DNA from: Anaerolineaceae bacterium
GTDB lineage: Bacteria > Chloroflexota > Anaerolineae > Anaerolineales > Anaerolineaceae
Assembly: GCA_028699715.1 (NCBI GenBank)
Contig: JAQVUC010000104.1
Coordinates: 1 to 5,161, forward strand
Length of the DNA stretch: 5,161 nucleotides
Direction of reading: 5' to 3'
Shown here: piece by piece, positions 5,150-5,161 of the stretch
Layout: the number at the start of each line of letters is the position of its first letter
Numbering within the stretch: position 1 is the first letter of the stretch
Position numbers and translations under genes: made by a program
Notes under the pieces: model-generated
What the model was told of the DNA's origin: nothing
Databases searched by the model: none
What the model saw: only the letters and a program-made list of their open reading frames with translations

Positions 5150-5161
5150 GATTGAGAGCCA

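Overview
The window looks like ordinary chromosomal DNA from a bacterium, most probably a Chloroflexota (Anaerolineae-type) organism. That guess rests on three things: a lipoprotein with a Thr/Pro linker of repeated PPTAT units leading into beta-rich PPC-like domains, a PadR plus HAAS-domain membrane protein pair, and a left edge that looks like the end of an IS element with doubled TAGGACATTTCTAA motifs. The taxonomic call is an inference; no rRNA or marker gene is present.

Layout from left to right: (1) positions 1-119 hold the apparent end of an insertion sequence, with the last 25 codons of a possible transposase and two 19-bp direct repeats; (2) 179-1569, minus strand, a two-gene operon of a PadR-family repressor followed by a six-helix HAAS-domain membrane protein, coupled by an ATGA overlap and driven by a strong sigma-70-type promoter with a 21-bp near-palindrome between its -35 and -10 boxes; (3) 1720-2565, plus strand, a fused gene with an N-terminal DUF952 domain and a C-terminal cysteine-dependent protein tyrosine/dual-specificity phosphatase, starting at TTG; (4) a bidirectional terminator at 2587-2623 between convergent genes; (5) 2640-4329, minus strand, a VanZ-family membrane protein followed by a PPT-linker lipoprotein that has its own promoter; (6) 4458-5084, plus strand, divergent from vanZ, a SixA-type phosphohistidine phosphatase with an unusual 35-residue Lys/Glu tail encoded by a nearly pure purine tract.

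The genes do not form one obvious pathway. The tightest functional unit is padR-HAAS, probably an autoregulated envelope-stress or drug-responsive module. The most unusual coding feature is the DUF952-phosphatase fusion. The other item worth following up is the charged tail on the SixA-like phosphatase. I see no CRISPR array, tRNA, rRNA or complete mobile element, and no stretch over 300 bases without a gene.
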